From Antarctobacter heliothermus (GTDB lineage Bacteria; Pseudomonadota; Alphaproteobacteria; Rhodobacterales; Rhodobacteraceae): DNA of 64,000 nt. Below the pieces are notes generated by a model that was not told the origin of the DNA, searched no databases, and saw only the letters and a program-made list of their open reading frames with translations. Below are positions 29,766 to 38,532 of this stretch, in pieces (position 1 is the first letter of the stretch; every line of letters starts with the position of its first letter). Position numbers and translations under genes: made by a program. The stretch lies in the NCBI RefSeq assembly GCF_002237555.1, contig NZ_CP022540.1, forward strand, positions 3,167,001 to 3,231,000. Direction: 5' to 3'.

Positions 29766-30628
29766 TGGCGGGCACTCACGGATGGGGCCTCACGCCAGGC
29801 CGGGTCGCGTTGCAGGACCTCCAGCCGGTCGCGGGGGTGTTCCAGATCGGGGACTGAATTGAGCAGGCCCAGCGTGTAGGGGTGTTTCGCTTGGCCCAAC
29901 TCGCTGGCCTTGCAGGTTTCGACGATGCGGCCTGCGTACATGATGGCGATGCGGTCACAGAACTTGGCGACAAGGTTCAGGTCATGACTGATAAACATCA
30001 ACCCCATGCCCCGGTCCCGCACCAGTTTGTCCATGATGTCCAGCACCTGAAGCTGCACCGACACATCCAGCGCTGAGGTCGGTTCATCTGCGATGAGGAT
30101 TTCAGGGTTTGGCAGCAGCATCATGGCGATCATGATGCGCTGGCCCATGCCGCCGGAGACCTCATGCGGGTACAGGTCAAAGACCCGCTCAGGATCGCGG
30201 ATTGCAACCTCATCCAGCACTTCGATCGCGCGTTTGCGTGCGGCGCTGCGTGACACGGCTTCATGGGCGCGCAGCGACTCAACCAGTTGTTGGCCAATAC
30301 TCATCACCGGGTTGAGCGAGAACTTGGGATCCTGCATCACCATCGACACCCGCCCGCCGCGCAGTTTGCGCATTCGCCGTTCCGGCAGCGACAGGATGTC
30401 CTCACCATGGATCTCTAGCTTGTCCGCCTCGATCATGCCGGGCGGGCGGATCAGGCGCAGCGCGGCGCGACCCGTCATCGACTTGCCCGAGCCGCTTTCG
30501 CCGACAATGCCAAGACGTTCGCGGCCAAGGGTGAAGGAAATGCCGCGTACCGCGTCAAACACGCCTGAGCGGGTCTGGAATCTGACCCATAGGTTCTCGA
30601 CGTCCAGAAGGGGGGACTCGTCTGTCAT
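29762..30628 (-). CDS. dipeptide/oligopeptide ABC importer ATPase (DppD-like)
   Basis: 288 aa. Walker A GESGSGKSMT, the signature in the form VSGGMGQRIMIAM, Walker B EILIADEPTSALDV, and a C-terminal oligopeptide-transporter extension (KHPYTLGLLNSVPDL). Compared with its partner the signature motif is slightly divergent (GMGQR), which is normal for DppD-type subunits. Four-base overlaps join it to both neighbours. Confidence 0.92.
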   Translation of the reverse strand: MTDESPLLDVENLWVRFQTRSGVFDAVRGISFTLGRERLGIVGESGSGKSMTGRAALRLIRPPGMIEADKLEIHGEDILSLPERRMRKLRGGRVSMVMQDPKFSLNPVMSIGQQLVESLRAHEAVSRSAARKRAIEVLDEVAIRDPERVFDLYPHEVSGGMGQRIMIAMMLLPNPEILIADEPTSALDVSVQLQVLDIMDKLVRDRGMGLMFISHDLNLVAKFCDRIAIMYAGRIVETCKASELGQAKHPYTLGLLNSVPDLEHPRDRLEVLQRDPAWREAPSVSARQ

Positions 30629-31548
30629 GCGTCGCCTTCCTTGGGGTCCAGTACGTCGCGCAGCCCGTCACCCAGCAGGTTGAAGGCAAGGCTGATGGCA
30701 AAGATCGCGATGCCGGGGATCGTTGCGACCCACCAGTAATCCAGGATGTACTTGCGTCCCTCAGAGATCATCGCGCCCCATTCCGGGCTGGGCGGTTGCG
30801 CGCCAAGGCCCAGAAAGCCAAGTCCCGCCGCTGTCAGGATGATGCCCGCCATATCCAGCGTCACCCGGATCACCAGCGATGAGATACACAGTGGCCAGAT
30901 ATGGCGCGTGACGATGCGCAGCGGCCCGGCACCTTGCAGGCGGATTGCGTGGATGTAGTCGGAATTGCGGATGGTCAGCGTCTCTGCCCGCGCGATACGG
31001 GCATAGGGCGGCCATGCGGTCAATGAGATGGCCAGCACCGCATTCTCGATCCCGGCCCCCAGCGCGGCGACAAAGGCCAGCGCCAGAATGAGCCGCGGAA
31101 AGGCAAGAAAGATGTCCGTGACCCGCATCAACAACACGTCGATCCATCCCCCGGCATAACCGGAGACGGTGCCGACGATCAGCCCGACAAGCGGGGCCAC
31201 CATGACGACCAGCAGCACGATATAGATCGAGATGCGCGCGCCGTATAGCAGCCGAGAGTAGATATCCCGCCCCAGACTGTCGGTGCCAAGAAGATGCCCG
31301 TTGTCACCCGGTGCCAACAGCCGTTGGCCCAGATCCTGCGCAAAGGGATCATGGCTGGCCAGCAGCGGCGCAAAGATGGCTGCCAAGATCAGGAACGCCA
31401 GAACGGCAAGACCGAACATCGCCAGCGTGTTTGACCGGAACGTCAGCCAGCCCTTGTACCAAGAGGCAAACCGGGCCTGTCGGCGCGAACTGGGTTCTTC
31501 TGACAGCAGCCAGCTGCGCAGTCCTTGTGTGCTGGATGTGCTGGTCAT
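30625..31548 (-). CDS. peptide ABC importer permease (DppC-like)
   Basis: 307 aa inner-membrane permease with six predicted membrane helices and the N-terminal OppC/DppC soluble segment. The EAA-type ATPase contact loop reads IHAIRLQGAGPLRIVTRHIWP. LLGTDSLGRDIYSRLLYGARIS and GLGFLGLGAQPPSPEWGAMI are diagnostic of the DppC family. Starts and stops overlap both neighbours by four bases. Confidence 0.93.
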   Translation of the reverse strand: MTSTSSTQGLRSWLLSEEPSSRRQARFASWYKGWLTFRSNTLAMFGLAVLAFLILAAIFAPLLASHDPFAQDLGQRLLAPGDNGHLLGTDSLGRDIYSRLLYGARISIYIVLLVVMVAPLVGLIVGTVSGYAGGWIDVLLMRVTDIFLAFPRLILALAFVAALGAGIENAVLAISLTAWPPYARIARAETLTIRNSDYIHAIRLQGAGPLRIVTRHIWPLCISSLVIRVTLDMAGIILTAAGLGFLGLGAQPPSPEWGAMISEGRKYILDYWWVATIPGIAIFAISLAFNLLGDGLRDVLDPKEGDA

Positions 31549-32603
31549 TTGGACCTCGGATCAAAGAAGCGGTAGAGCAGGTCGGAAAAAATGTTGATCC
31601 CGACAAAGATGGTGCCGATCACGATGGTGCCGCCCAAGACAGAATTCATGTCATTGGCCAACAGCGAGGTCGTGATGTAGCTGCCCAGTCCCGGCCACGC
31701 AAAGATGATCTCTGTCAGCACGGAGCCTTCCAGCAGGTTGGCGTATGCCAGTGCGATCACGGTGATCAGCTGGATGCGGATGTTGCGAAAGGCATGGCCC
31801 CAGACGACCTGCCATTCACTCAGCCCTTTGACCCGCGCTGTGGTGACATATTCCGTGCCCAGCTGTTCCAGCATGAAGGAGCGCGTCATCCGACTGATGT
31901 AGGCAAGGCTATAGTAGCCCAACAAGGCGGCGGGCAGGATGATGTGCGAAAATGCGTCCTTGAACACTGTCCATTCGCCACGCAGCGCACTGTCGATCAG
32001 CAACATGCCGGTGATCGGCTCCACGATCCCCTGATAGAAGATCCCCAGACGTCCGGGCCCGGCAACCCAGCCAAGGATGCCGTAAAACACCAGCAACCCC
32101 ACAAGGCCCAGCCAGAAGATGGGCATGGAGTAGCCAATCAGCCCGACAAAGCGCGCCAGTTGGTCAATCCAGCTGCCGCGCCGGACGGCCGCCACCACAC
32201 CCAGCGGCACACCCAGAACGATGCCGATGATGGTGCCCAGCGTGGCAAGTTCCAGCGTCGCGGGGAACACGCGGGCGATGTCGGTGGTGACCTCTTGGCC
32301 GGTGCGGATCGATTTGCCGAAGTCGCCGTGCAGAACGTCGTTCACATAGATCCCGAATTGCACCAGCAACGGCTGATCCAGTCCAAGGTCGATATAGGTT
32401 TGATTGTATTGTTCTTGTGTCGCCCGTTCGCCGATCACGGCCAGAACCGGGTCGATCGGCATCACCCGGCCGATCATGAACGTCACGAAAAGAAGACCGA
32501 GGATCGTCGCCGCCACGGTCGCAACCGTGGCAAGCGTCTTTCTCAGCCACGGAGGGAAGGACGGCATCTGCCGTCCTTCGCTACGAGCTTGGGTATCGGG
32601 CAT
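31545..32603 (-). CDS. peptide ABC importer permease (DppB-like)
   Basis: 352 aa permease with six membrane helices. The EAA loop is YVTTARVKGLSEWQVVWGHAF, and the C-terminus ends in the usual DLLYRFFDPR. The ATG at 32603 directly abuts the stop of the binding-protein gene; a second Met 12 codons later would give a more usual N-terminus and cannot be excluded. Forms the transmembrane channel with the DppC-like subunit. Confidence 0.92.
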   Translation of the reverse strand: MPDTQARSEGRQMPSFPPWLRKTLATVATVAATILGLLFVTFMIGRVMPIDPVLAVIGERATQEQYNQTYIDLGLDQPLLVQFGIYVNDVLHGDFGKSIRTGQEVTTDIARVFPATLELATLGTIIGIVLGVPLGVVAAVRRGSWIDQLARFVGLIGYSMPIFWLGLVGLLVFYGILGWVAGPGRLGIFYQGIVEPITGMLLIDSALRGEWTVFKDAFSHIILPAALLGYYSLAYISRMTRSFMLEQLGTEYVTTARVKGLSEWQVVWGHAFRNIRIQLITVIALAYANLLEGSVLTEIIFAWPGLGSYITTSLLANDMNSVLGGTIVIGTIFVGINIFSDLLYRFFDPRSK

Positions 32604-34199
32604 TTACTTTGTAATGACCCAGTAGGAGACCGCCGTCGTCGCGCCGCCGGCGACAAAGTTCTCGACGCTGGCACCCATGCCGTTCTGTTCGATCTGTTGG
32701 AACATCACGCCAAAGGGGCTGACCTTTTGATGCTCGGCCTGCAGGGCCAGATACATCTCGCGCCGTTTGTCGGTGTCGTTCTCGACCACGGCGGCAAGGG
32801 TCTGCTCGCTCATCTCCGGAATACCCCAGGCATTGCGCCATGCCAGAAGGCCAGTGGCCCCCGCCGCGTCAGAGTTGTCGGGGTTGACGGCAAAGGTGCC
32901 CGCGTTGGTGTTGGGATCCGGGTAGTCCGGGCCCCATGCGCCAAGATAGATGTCATGCTCACGCGCACGGTAGCGGTCCAACGTCTGCGCGCCGGTGCCG
33001 ACGACCAGTTCGACTTCGCATCCGATCATGCCCCATGTGTTTTGCAAAGATTGAGCAATATCAAGGCGTTCCTGCGCGTCGCGCACAGAGATCTTGATCG
33101 GACCACATTCCGGGAATGCGGACTCAGCCAGCGCGGCCTTGGCGGTTTCGATGTCGTATGAGAACGGTTTGTCCTCTAGCGCGCCAAGGAAGGTCAGCGG
33201 CAAGAAGGCCTGATGCACGGTGTACTGTCCCTTGAGGAACGACCCGGACATGCCCTCATAATCGGTGGCAAATTTCAGCGCCTCAAGCACCTTGGGATCG
33301 GACAGCATCTCGTTCTTTTGGTTGGCCGAGAAATACATCAGGCGGCCGCGCAGTTCGTCCACGATCTTGACGCCATCGACCTTTTCCAGACCGGCCACAT
33401 CCTCGGGCGACAGGTTGCGCGCAACGTCAATGTCGCCGCGTTCCAGCTGCAGGCGCTGTGTCGCGCTTTCCTGAATGTGCTGGACGATCACCCGTTCCAT
33501 GGCGGGCTTTTCGCCGCCGTAGTTCGGGTTCAGGTCCATCAGGACGCTTTCATTCGGTTTCCAGTCGACGACCTTGTAGGGGCCGGAACCGGCGGTGTTG
33601 GTGCGCAGCCACGCGTTGCCCATGTCGCCGTCGACCTCATTGGCCATGGCGGTTTTCATGTCGACAATCCCGCCGATGGTTGCGGTCAGGCAGTTCAGGA
33701 CAAAGGAGACGGCGTAGGGTTTGTCCAGCGTCAGGACCAGTGTCTTGTCATCGGTTGCAACGATGGTCTGTTCGACGTTTTCGGCGGTAAAGCCGAACTG
33801 CGTCAGAATAAACGACGGCGTCTTGTTCAGCAGCACGGCGCGGCGCAGCGAGAATTCCGCATCCTTGGCTGTCACCGGATTGCCCGATGCAAACACATGG
33901 CCGTCCGCCATGGTAAAGGTGATGGTCTTGCCATCCTCGGAAATATCCCAGCTTTCGGCCAGATCGGGCTGATAACCGGCATCCAGATCCAGCGGATCGA
34001 AGTTCACCAGCTTGTTGTAGACATTGCGGCTGACGTCGGCGCCCGCAAATTCAAAGCTTTCGGCCGGATCGAATGTCTTGATGTCGTCGATCCGGTTGGC
34101 AATCACCAACATGTTCGGCGGCGTTTCAGCCATGACAGGCGCGGCGACGCCTGCCGACAGCATTGCGGTGACCACCGCTGCGACAAAAGATTGTTTCAT
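32604..34199 (-). CDS. peptide ABC importer substrate-binding protein (SBP_bac_5)
   Basis: 531 aa periplasmic solute receptor. Signal peptide MKQSFVAAVVTAMLSAGVAA with cleavage near VMA-ET. The following FDPAESFEFAGADVSRNVYNKL is the family signature. The start at 34199 is chosen for its AGGGAG site; a longer frame adds 12 residues before the signal. It lies between the dipeptidase and the permeases in one transcription unit, so imported peptides are the likely substrate. Confidence 0.92.
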   Translation of the reverse strand: MKQSFVAAVVTAMLSAGVAAPVMAETPPNMLVIANRIDDIKTFDPAESFEFAGADVSRNVYNKLVNFDPLDLDAGYQPDLAESWDISEDGKTITFTMADGHVFASGNPVTAKDAEFSLRRAVLLNKTPSFILTQFGFTAENVEQTIVATDDKTLVLTLDKPYAVSFVLNCLTATIGGIVDMKTAMANEVDGDMGNAWLRTNTAGSGPYKVVDWKPNESVLMDLNPNYGGEKPAMERVIVQHIQESATQRLQLERGDIDVARNLSPEDVAGLEKVDGVKIVDELRGRLMYFSANQKNEMLSDPKVLEALKFATDYEGMSGSFLKGQYTVHQAFLPLTFLGALEDKPFSYDIETAKAALAESAFPECGPIKISVRDAQERLDIAQSLQNTWGMIGCEVELVVGTGAQTLDRYRAREHDIYLGAWGPDYPDPNTNAGTFAVNPDNSDAAGATGLLAWRNAWGIPEMSEQTLAAVVENDTDKRREMYLALQAEHQKVSPFGVMFQQIEQNGMGASVENFVAGGATTAVSYWVITK

Positions 34200-34222
34200 G
34201 TTGTAACTCCCTGTTTTTATTA

Positions 34223-35272
34223 TCAAGCGCCCCAAGTTTTCCTTAGGACGCGCAACCAGTTCCCATGTGTGATCTTGGCCATCAGGCCGTCATCCACACC
34301 ATGAGATCGCAGTGCCTCGACAAGAGCGGGCAGGCCTGAGCAGTCTCCGATCGGTGCGGGTACCAGTGCCCCGTCAAAATCCGATCCAAGGCCAACGCGG
34401 TCTTCACCCAGTCTTTGGACCAGATGGTCAAAATGTTGGAGCATTATGTCAAGCTCAAACTCTGCATCCATTCGTCCGTCCGGCCGTAGAAAGGCACTTG
34501 CGAAGTTTATGCCCACCATTCCATCACTGTCGCGGATCATGTCCAGCTGACGGTCGGTCAGGTTGCGCGAATGCGGACAAACGGCCCATGCGTTAGAGTG
34601 CGTCGCCACCAGCGGCGCATCGGTGATGCGCGCGACGTCATCGACGCCTTTTTCGTTCAGATGGGACAAATCCACCAATATCTTCAGCTGGTTACATTCG
34701 CGGATCAGCGCCTTGCCCGCCTCTGTCAGACCCGGCCCGGTGTCTGGGTCGGACGGATAGCGAAACGGCACACCGTGCCCCCAGACGGTGTCCCGGCTCC
34801 AGACCGGGCCGAGTGATCGCAACCCGCGCGCGTGCCAAGTATGCAGGCGCTCAAACTCTCGGTCCACCGCCTCGGCGCCCTCAATATGCATGACGGCGGC
34901 CATTTCCGGTGCGGGCAGGGCGGTCTCTACCTCGGCGGCTGTCCGGCAAAGGCGGACAGCGCCCGCCGTCTCAAGATCCTCAAGCGCCGCGAACCCGCGA
35001 TCGGTCCAGTCCAGCGCTTCAACTTCTGACACGATTTCAGGCAGTGGAATGTCATAGGCCGGTTTGATCATTTCTTCGTGCCGGACGGCTTTGTTGCCGG
35101 GGCTGGGCACAAAAATCGCGAACATGCCGCCGCCAAAGCCGCCGCTTTGTGCGCGCGGCTTGTCAATGTGGCCATCGTGCAGGCCCTCGGTCACTTGTTC
35201 TGCGGTCACATCGCCCCGCAGCAGGCGCAGAACCAGATCGTTGTGTCCGTCAAAGACCGGAAATTTGGTCAT
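34223..35272 (-). CDS. membrane dipeptidase, peptidase family M19
   Basis: 349 aa zinc-dependent dipeptidase that cleaves dipeptides, including those with D-amino acids at the C-terminus. Metal ligands are recognisable: HxD in FDGHNDL (His10/Asp12), Glu in MHIEGAEA, His in VDLSHLNE and His in VATHSNA. No signal peptide, so it should act in the cytoplasm on peptides delivered by the adjacent importer. It ends 23 bp before the binding-protein start and begins in a four-base overlap with the acetyltransferase gene. Confidence 0.93.
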   Translation of the reverse strand: MTKFPVFDGHNDLVLRLLRGDVTAEQVTEGLHDGHIDKPRAQSGGFGGGMFAIFVPSPGNKAVRHEEMIKPAYDIPLPEIVSEVEALDWTDRGFAALEDLETAGAVRLCRTAAEVETALPAPEMAAVMHIEGAEAVDREFERLHTWHARGLRSLGPVWSRDTVWGHGVPFRYPSDPDTGPGLTEAGKALIRECNQLKILVDLSHLNEKGVDDVARITDAPLVATHSNAWAVCPHSRNLTDRQLDMIRDSDGMVGINFASAFLRPDGRMDAEFELDIMLQHFDHLVQRLGEDRVGLGSDFDGALVPAPIGDCSGLPALVEALRSHGVDDGLMAKITHGNWLRVLRKTWGA

Positions 35273-35736
35273 GTCGTCTCCAGTGATAGTTTGAAACCGA
35301 AATGCGTCGGCTCAAATCCGGCGCGTTCGTAGAATCGATGGGCGTCGGTTCTTCGACGGTCAGAGGTGAGCTGCACCAAAGAGCATCCGCGCCGCCGCGC
35401 CTCCTCCATCGCCCAGTCGACCAGATCCCGGCCCAGACCCTTGCCGCGCAGCGCCCGGGCCACGCGCATCGCCTCTATCTGCGCGCGCCATGCACCGTGA
35501 CGGGACAGGCCGGGGATAAACGACAACAGCAAAGTTGCGGCGATCACGCCGTCTTTTTCACCGACAACAAGCAAGTGATTGGGGTCGGCATCAATAGCGT
35601 CAAACGCGCTTTGATACGCTGGATCGGGCTTGGCCTTTTCCCTCGTTTGTCCAATGTCATCATCGGCATAAAGGGCGATCAGAGCGGGCAGGTCGGTCTG
35701 TCGGGCCAATCGGATGGAGAGCGTGTTGCGTGTCAT
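35269..35736 (-). CDS. GNAT family N-acetyltransferase
   Basis: 155 aa. Acetyl-CoA loop RALRGKGLGRDLVDWAMEEA and C-terminal RFYERAGFEP are typical of GNAT enzymes. First gene of the peptide-uptake operon (ATGA overlap with the dipeptidase). It may acetylate a dipeptide or an amino acid released from one, but the acceptor cannot be told from sequence. Confidence 0.85.
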   Translation of the reverse strand: MTRNTLSIRLARQTDLPALIALYADDDIGQTREKAKPDPAYQSAFDAIDADPNHLLVVGEKDGVIAATLLLSFIPGLSRHGAWRAQIEAMRVARALRGKGLGRDLVDWAMEEARRRGCSLVQLTSDRRRTDAHRFYERAGFEPTHFGFKLSLETT

Positions 35737-35786
35737 GCGCTAACCCTTGGCGAATTCGCAGCAAGAAGCAACATATGCTCCTCGCT

Positions 35787-35939
35787 TTAAATCGGGTCCA
35801 CGCCGTGCGGGCTACATTCCTGAAGTGCCTCAGGCAATACGATGAGGGTTTGACCAATCACGGTGTCCGGCCGGCGATCAAGGAATACTGTCGCCGGGTC
35901 CGGCCACAGTTCCGGGTTGAAAAATTGCGCCCATTGCGA
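35787..35939 (-). pseudogene. possible 3' remnant of a gene between tonB and the GNAT gene
   Basis: A minus frame without a plausible start codon reads like real protein: QWAQFFNPELWPDP, then ATVFLDRRPDTVIGQTL, then IVLPEALQEC to a TAA. It is 50 residues, preceded by an in-frame TGA. I do not recognise it. The opposite strand is also open here, so this could be chance. Confidence 0.3.
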
Positions 35940-35971
35940 TCACATCACAGTTTGTCGGGGCGGTCCTTGCC

Positions 35972-37129
35972 TTAACGCCCCTGGATCCTGACCGAAAAGC
36001 TGCGTCTGGCGCCTTGGGGTGGTTTGGGGAAGGGGCCTGCACCGCGCACAAGGCGAACGGCAGCGCTGTCCAGCGCGGAAGAGCCAGAGCTTTGCGCCAG
36101 CGAGACCGAGGCCAGCCCGCCACCAGAACTGATGGAAAAGGTGACAACGGCCGTCCCGCGCGCGGATATGTTTGGTTTGCCCGCGCGCGACAGCCTGCGC
36201 ATGACGAGACCGGGATAGTTGCTGGCCGCTGCGTTACCTGCCTCTTTTGTCCGGCCTCCACTGCCGCTTTGGCGGGCGGTGGCGGCGGCTTTGCCGGTGG
36301 TTGAACCGGCGCGGGCATTGTGGGGCGCACCGCCTTGCGGTTGCTTGGTGGGGGTCTTGGCTTGTTTGACCGGTTTGGGTTTCGGGGCCGGTTTATGGGC
36401 TTTCTCAAACTCAGTGCTGCGTTGTTTGGGCCGCAGTGACCGCGTCACCGCCGCACTCTCGGGGGCCTTGGACGACAGCTTTTCGGGGAGAACCTCGGCG
36501 TGCGGTGTTGCGCTTTCCGGGCGAACCGCCGTCGCGCTTTCTGGCTTGGTCGGAACCGGCGCGCTTTTGGGCGCGGCGGCGGTGACAGTTGCGGGCGCGA
36601 CGGGGCTAGCCGCCTTTGGGGCCATAGGTTTGACCGTCTTGGGCGTTGTTTGGTCGGCCCGTTCTGGCGGGAGAGGTTTTGCGATCTCTGCCGCGTTTCG
36701 TGCCAATGTCCCGTCGGCCATGTCCGGGGCGAGCGCCACGGGCGACACCTGCTCTGCCGCCTCGGGCGGCGGGGTGGTTGTGACGGTTTCCGGCCGGTCT
36801 GGGGTGACAGGATTCGCAAGCGCAGCGGTCAGACGGTCTGTCGGACGGTCGGGGCGCGCCTCGTCCGGGACGTCGGCAGCCGTGCGATCGGTCTGTTCCG
36901 GCTCTGCCGCCTTGGTGACGTCATCCGGTTGGATGGTATCGGAGGGATCTGGTGTCAGGGTTCCGGCGGCCATGTCCTGAAAGGCATTTCCCAACCGGAC
37001 TTCCACCGCTCCGTCGGCCCCTTCGGTTTTGACCGTTTCGGGCACGGACAGCGCCAGCGCCAAAGCCCCATGCACAGCAATTGCGGTCGACAAGGCAACG
37101 GCTTTGGCTGCCTGCGAAGATCGGATCAT
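35972..37129 (-). CDS. tonB: energy transducer TonB
   Basis: 385 aa inner-membrane-anchored periplasmic protein that transmits proton-motive force to outer-membrane receptors. An N-terminal membrane anchor (AVALSTAIAVHGALALALS), a long Pro/Ala/Lys/Thr-rich spanning region of about 250 residues, and a C-terminal TonB domain (YPGLVMRRLSRAGK...GTAVVTFSISSGG...SALDSAAVRLVRGAGPFPKPP). Four-base overlap with the upstream exbD. Last gene of the exb-ton group; the haem receptor is the obvious client. Confidence 0.92.
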   Translation of the reverse strand: MIRSSQAAKAVALSTAIAVHGALALALSVPETVKTEGADGAVEVRLGNAFQDMAAGTLTPDPSDTIQPDDVTKAAEPEQTDRTAADVPDEARPDRPTDRLTAALANPVTPDRPETVTTTPPPEAAEQVSPVALAPDMADGTLARNAAEIAKPLPPERADQTTPKTVKPMAPKAASPVAPATVTAAAPKSAPVPTKPESATAVRPESATPHAEVLPEKLSSKAPESAAVTRSLRPKQRSTEFEKAHKPAPKPKPVKQAKTPTKQPQGGAPHNARAGSTTGKAAATARQSGSGGRTKEAGNAAASNYPGLVMRRLSRAGKPNISARGTAVVTFSISSGGGLASVSLAQSSGSSALDSAAVRLVRGAGPFPKPPQGARRSFSVRIQGR

Positions 37130-37512
37130 TCCAACCCCCTTTCGGTAACGATAACGACGCGGTCTGCCCCAGCGCTCCGTAGGGCGCGCCCCAGTTCCAC
37201 AAGCGTGCCAGCGGGCAGATCCCGGTCAGGCACAATCCGCGCCCGGTCCCGTGCATCGCTTGGCAATGCTGCCAGAAATTCAGCCGCAGATTCCACGGTT
37301 GCGCCTTTATGTGTCATGCGACCATCCGCATGAACCACCAAGGCATTCGCCGGGGGCGTGCCAGTGATCGACGCGGTGCGCACCAGTGTCAGGGATTTGT
37401 CCAAAGGCGCGGCAAGTGTGCCCGCAACCAAAAAGAAGATCAGCATCAAAAAGACGATATTGATCAGGGCGATGGCTGGTTCGCCTTTCTGGCGGGCGGG
37501 TTTGCGTATCAT
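37126..37512 (-). CDS. exbD: ExbD-family protein lacking the membrane Asp
   Basis: 128 aa with one N-terminal membrane helix and a periplasmic domain, as in ExbD/TolR. The helix reads ALINIVFLMLIFFLVAG: where ExbD proteins carry the proton-translocating Asp (LID), this one has Asn18. Length and fold otherwise look normal. It overlaps both the other exbD and tonB by four bases. It may act as a regulatory or structural partner in a mixed ExbD complex. Confidence 0.88.
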   Translation of the reverse strand: MIRKPARQKGEPAIALINIVFLMLIFFLVAGTLAAPLDKSLTLVRTASITGTPPANALVVHADGRMTHKGATVESAAEFLAALPSDARDRARIVPDRDLPAGTLVELGRALRSAGADRVVIVTERGLE

Positions 37513-37889
37513 GTTGCCTCCAACACCGTTACCTGAAGATCGGCAATTTCCCTTAGCACCGACAGCAAATCCGTAAGACGTTGCGCCGTGACATCGCCGC
37601 CCAAAGACACTAGCACCCCAAGCGGACCATCGCCGCCGCGATGCGCGGCAAGGCTATCAGGCAAATCCTCCAATGCTGCGTCTGAGCCGTTCACGCGCAA
37701 CGCCTGCATCCCCAACGTCACAAAGACAGGCCGATCTGTGCCAGCACTTGTTCCGGCACCCGCAGCTGCCAGATCCACTTCGGCAAATCGGGTAAACGTG
37801 GAGGACAGCATAAAGAACAGCAGCAGCAGAAAGATGACGTCGATCAACGATGTCATCGACAGTTTGCGACGTGGTTTTCGCCTACGCAT
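37509..37889 (-). CDS. exbD: biopolymer transport protein ExbD
   Basis: 126 aa. Basic N-terminus (MRRRKPRRK), one membrane helix with the essential Asp17 (MTSLIDVIFLLLLFFML) and a periplasmic domain. The start at 37889 overlaps the exbB stop by eight bases and is preferred to a longer frame that would add 31 arginine-rich residues before the usual N-terminus. This is the canonical proton-conducting ExbD of the cluster. Confidence 0.92.
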   Translation of the reverse strand: MRRRKPRRKLSMTSLIDVIFLLLLFFMLSSTFTRFAEVDLAAAGAGTSAGTDRPVFVTLGMQALRVNGSDAALEDLPDSLAAHRGGDGPLGVLVSLGGDVTAQRLTDLLSVLREIADLQVTVLEAT

Positions 37890-38532
37890 GGGCGGGTTCT
37901 GCGGCAAACGTCTGCGCCGGTGTCGCCCCGGTGGGCGCAAGCACCGTGCGCAGTGCTTTATGTGCCAAAACGCGGTCTGCATCCATGCGCGATTCCAGCC
38001 AGCTGAGCACGACAGAGGTGGGCATGGCGACGGCCAGCCCGACCGCCGTGGTCATCAACGCGACCCAGATCCCGCCCGCAAGGATGGAGGGATCCACCTG
38101 CGCGCCTGCCTCTTGTAGTGCTTGAAATGCCGAAATCATGCCAAGAACGGTTCCGAACAACCCAAGCAACGGGGCCAGCTGCGCGACGGAATCGAGCAAT
38201 CGAAACCCGCGTTCAAGCTGTGCAAAACGCGTTTCTGCCTCGGCTTCCAGCCGGTCTGCGTCGGTCTGGCCCTCAACCGCCATGGTGATCACCGGCACCA
38301 GATAGCTGCGCGAACGGTCGAGATAGTTGCGGGCACCCGCCCTGTCGCCCGCGTCCCATGCAGCGATGGCCTGCCGCAAGGCCTTGTGCCTGCCGACACC
38401 CGCGGCGGCGAACTGCCACAGTTTATACAGGACCACAGTTGCAACCAGAACGGACAAGGCCACCAGCAGCAAGACAACCGGGCCGCCAAGCTCGGCGATG
38501 CGCAGAACAGCGTCTTGAAGCGTGGCAATCAT
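37882..38532 (-). CDS. exbB: MotA/TolQ/ExbB proton channel family protein
   Basis: 216 aa with three membrane helices. The conserved threonine-containing helices are present (LLGLFGTVLGMISAFQAL and GIWVALMTTAVGLAVAMP). Forms the pentameric scaffold around ExbD helices and energises TonB. The start overlaps the stop of the secreted 144 aa protein by four bases, so that protein belongs to the same unit. Confidence 0.93.
   Translation of the reverse strand: MIATLQDAVLRIAELGGPVVLLLVALSVLVATVVLYKLWQFAAAGVGRHKALRQAIAAWDAGDRAGARNYLDRSRSYLVPVITMAVEGQTDADRLEAEAETRFAQLERGFRLLDSVAQLAPLLGLFGTVLGMISAFQALQEAGAQVDPSILAGGIWVALMTTAVGLAVAMPTSVVLSWLESRMDADRVLAHKALRTVLAPTGATPAQTFAAEPAHA

Noticed and set aside
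31311..33161. 616-codon plus-strand frame opposite the peptide importer genes
   Set aside because: It is the complement of two membrane proteins and a binding protein; His/Asp/Gln-rich composition is that of a shadow frame.
35730..35975. 81-codon plus frame between the GNAT gene and tonB
   Set aside because: No ribosome site or recognisable domain; the opposite strand reads more like protein, and even that lacks a start.
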